DNA from: CAISIP01 sp038247175
GTDB lineage: Bacteria > Pseudomonadota > Gammaproteobacteria > Burkholderiales > Burkholderiaceae_C
NCBI GenBank assembly: GCA_038247175.1
Contig: JBBRVD010000089.1
Location: 1-15,179 of the forward strand
Direction: 5' to 3'
DNA: 15,179 bases
Numbering within the stretch: position 1 is the stretch's first letter; each line of letters opens with the position of its first letter. Below are positions 14,343 through 15,179 of the stretch, one piece after another. The translations under genes were made by a program, and so were the position numbers. The notes under the pieces were generated by a model. That model had not been told where the DNA came from, did not search any database, and was given only the letters and a program-made list of their open reading frames with translations.

Positions 14343-15179
<837 letters not shown>

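Overview
This window is a stretch of high-GC chromosome from a betaproteobacterium, most likely Burkholderiales and probably near Alcaligenaceae (Bordetella/Achromobacter relatives). The basis is protein-level resemblance of the ribosomal proteins and the presence of an 'incomplete' phosphotransferase system (mannose-type EIIA + HPr + EI without any EIIB/EIIC), a betaproteobacterial arrangement. The genus is inferred, not proven.

Left part, + strand (1-2022): the 3' end of lipA (lipoyl synthase), a small cupin/AraC-type regulator that starts 9 bases later, and an EamA-type drug/metabolite transporter that it may control.

Next, on the - strand and read right to left (6995 down to 2056), is a tightly packed gene run: a secreted DUF4197-type protein, a putative lipoprotein, an MFS transporter, PTS EIIA (mannose type), HPr and Enzyme I. 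From the lipoprotein onward every stop overlaps the next start (ATGA, ATGA, a 32-base overlap, GTGA). The MFS carrier is therefore translationally linked to the phosphorelay genes, and no PTS permease is present.

Middle (7192-8754): a + strand cytochrome b561-type membrane protein; a GNAT acetyltransferase gene broken by an internal deletion, with its head and tail still readable in two different frames; and a convergent Prx5-like peroxiredoxin.

Right part, - strand (15179 down to 8899): the translation cluster tuf (5' end cut off by the window edge), rpsJ, rplC, rplD, rplW, rplB, rpsS, rplV, rpsC, rplP, rpmC, rpsQ. It ends at a hairpin with a T-rich flank after rpsQ; rplN and the rest of the spc operon do not follow. 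Between rpsJ and rplC there is a good sigma70 promoter (perfect TATAAT, 17-base spacer) overlapped by a perfect palindrome. It is followed immediately by a 12-bp hairpin with a U-rich tail, which suggests that rplC-rpsQ can be transcribed and attenuated separately from tuf-rpsJ. S3 carries an unusually long disordered C-terminal tail, and L16 a short C-terminal extension that runs into the GTG start of rpmC.

Most of the window is conserved housekeeping DNA, and I see no mobile element, CRISPR array, rRNA or tRNA. No intergenic stretch reaches 300 bases; the longest is the 196-base divergent region at 6996-7191. I found no convincing previously undescribed system. The most interesting items are the rpsJ-rplC control region, the MFS-PTS coupling and the decaying acetyltransferase.
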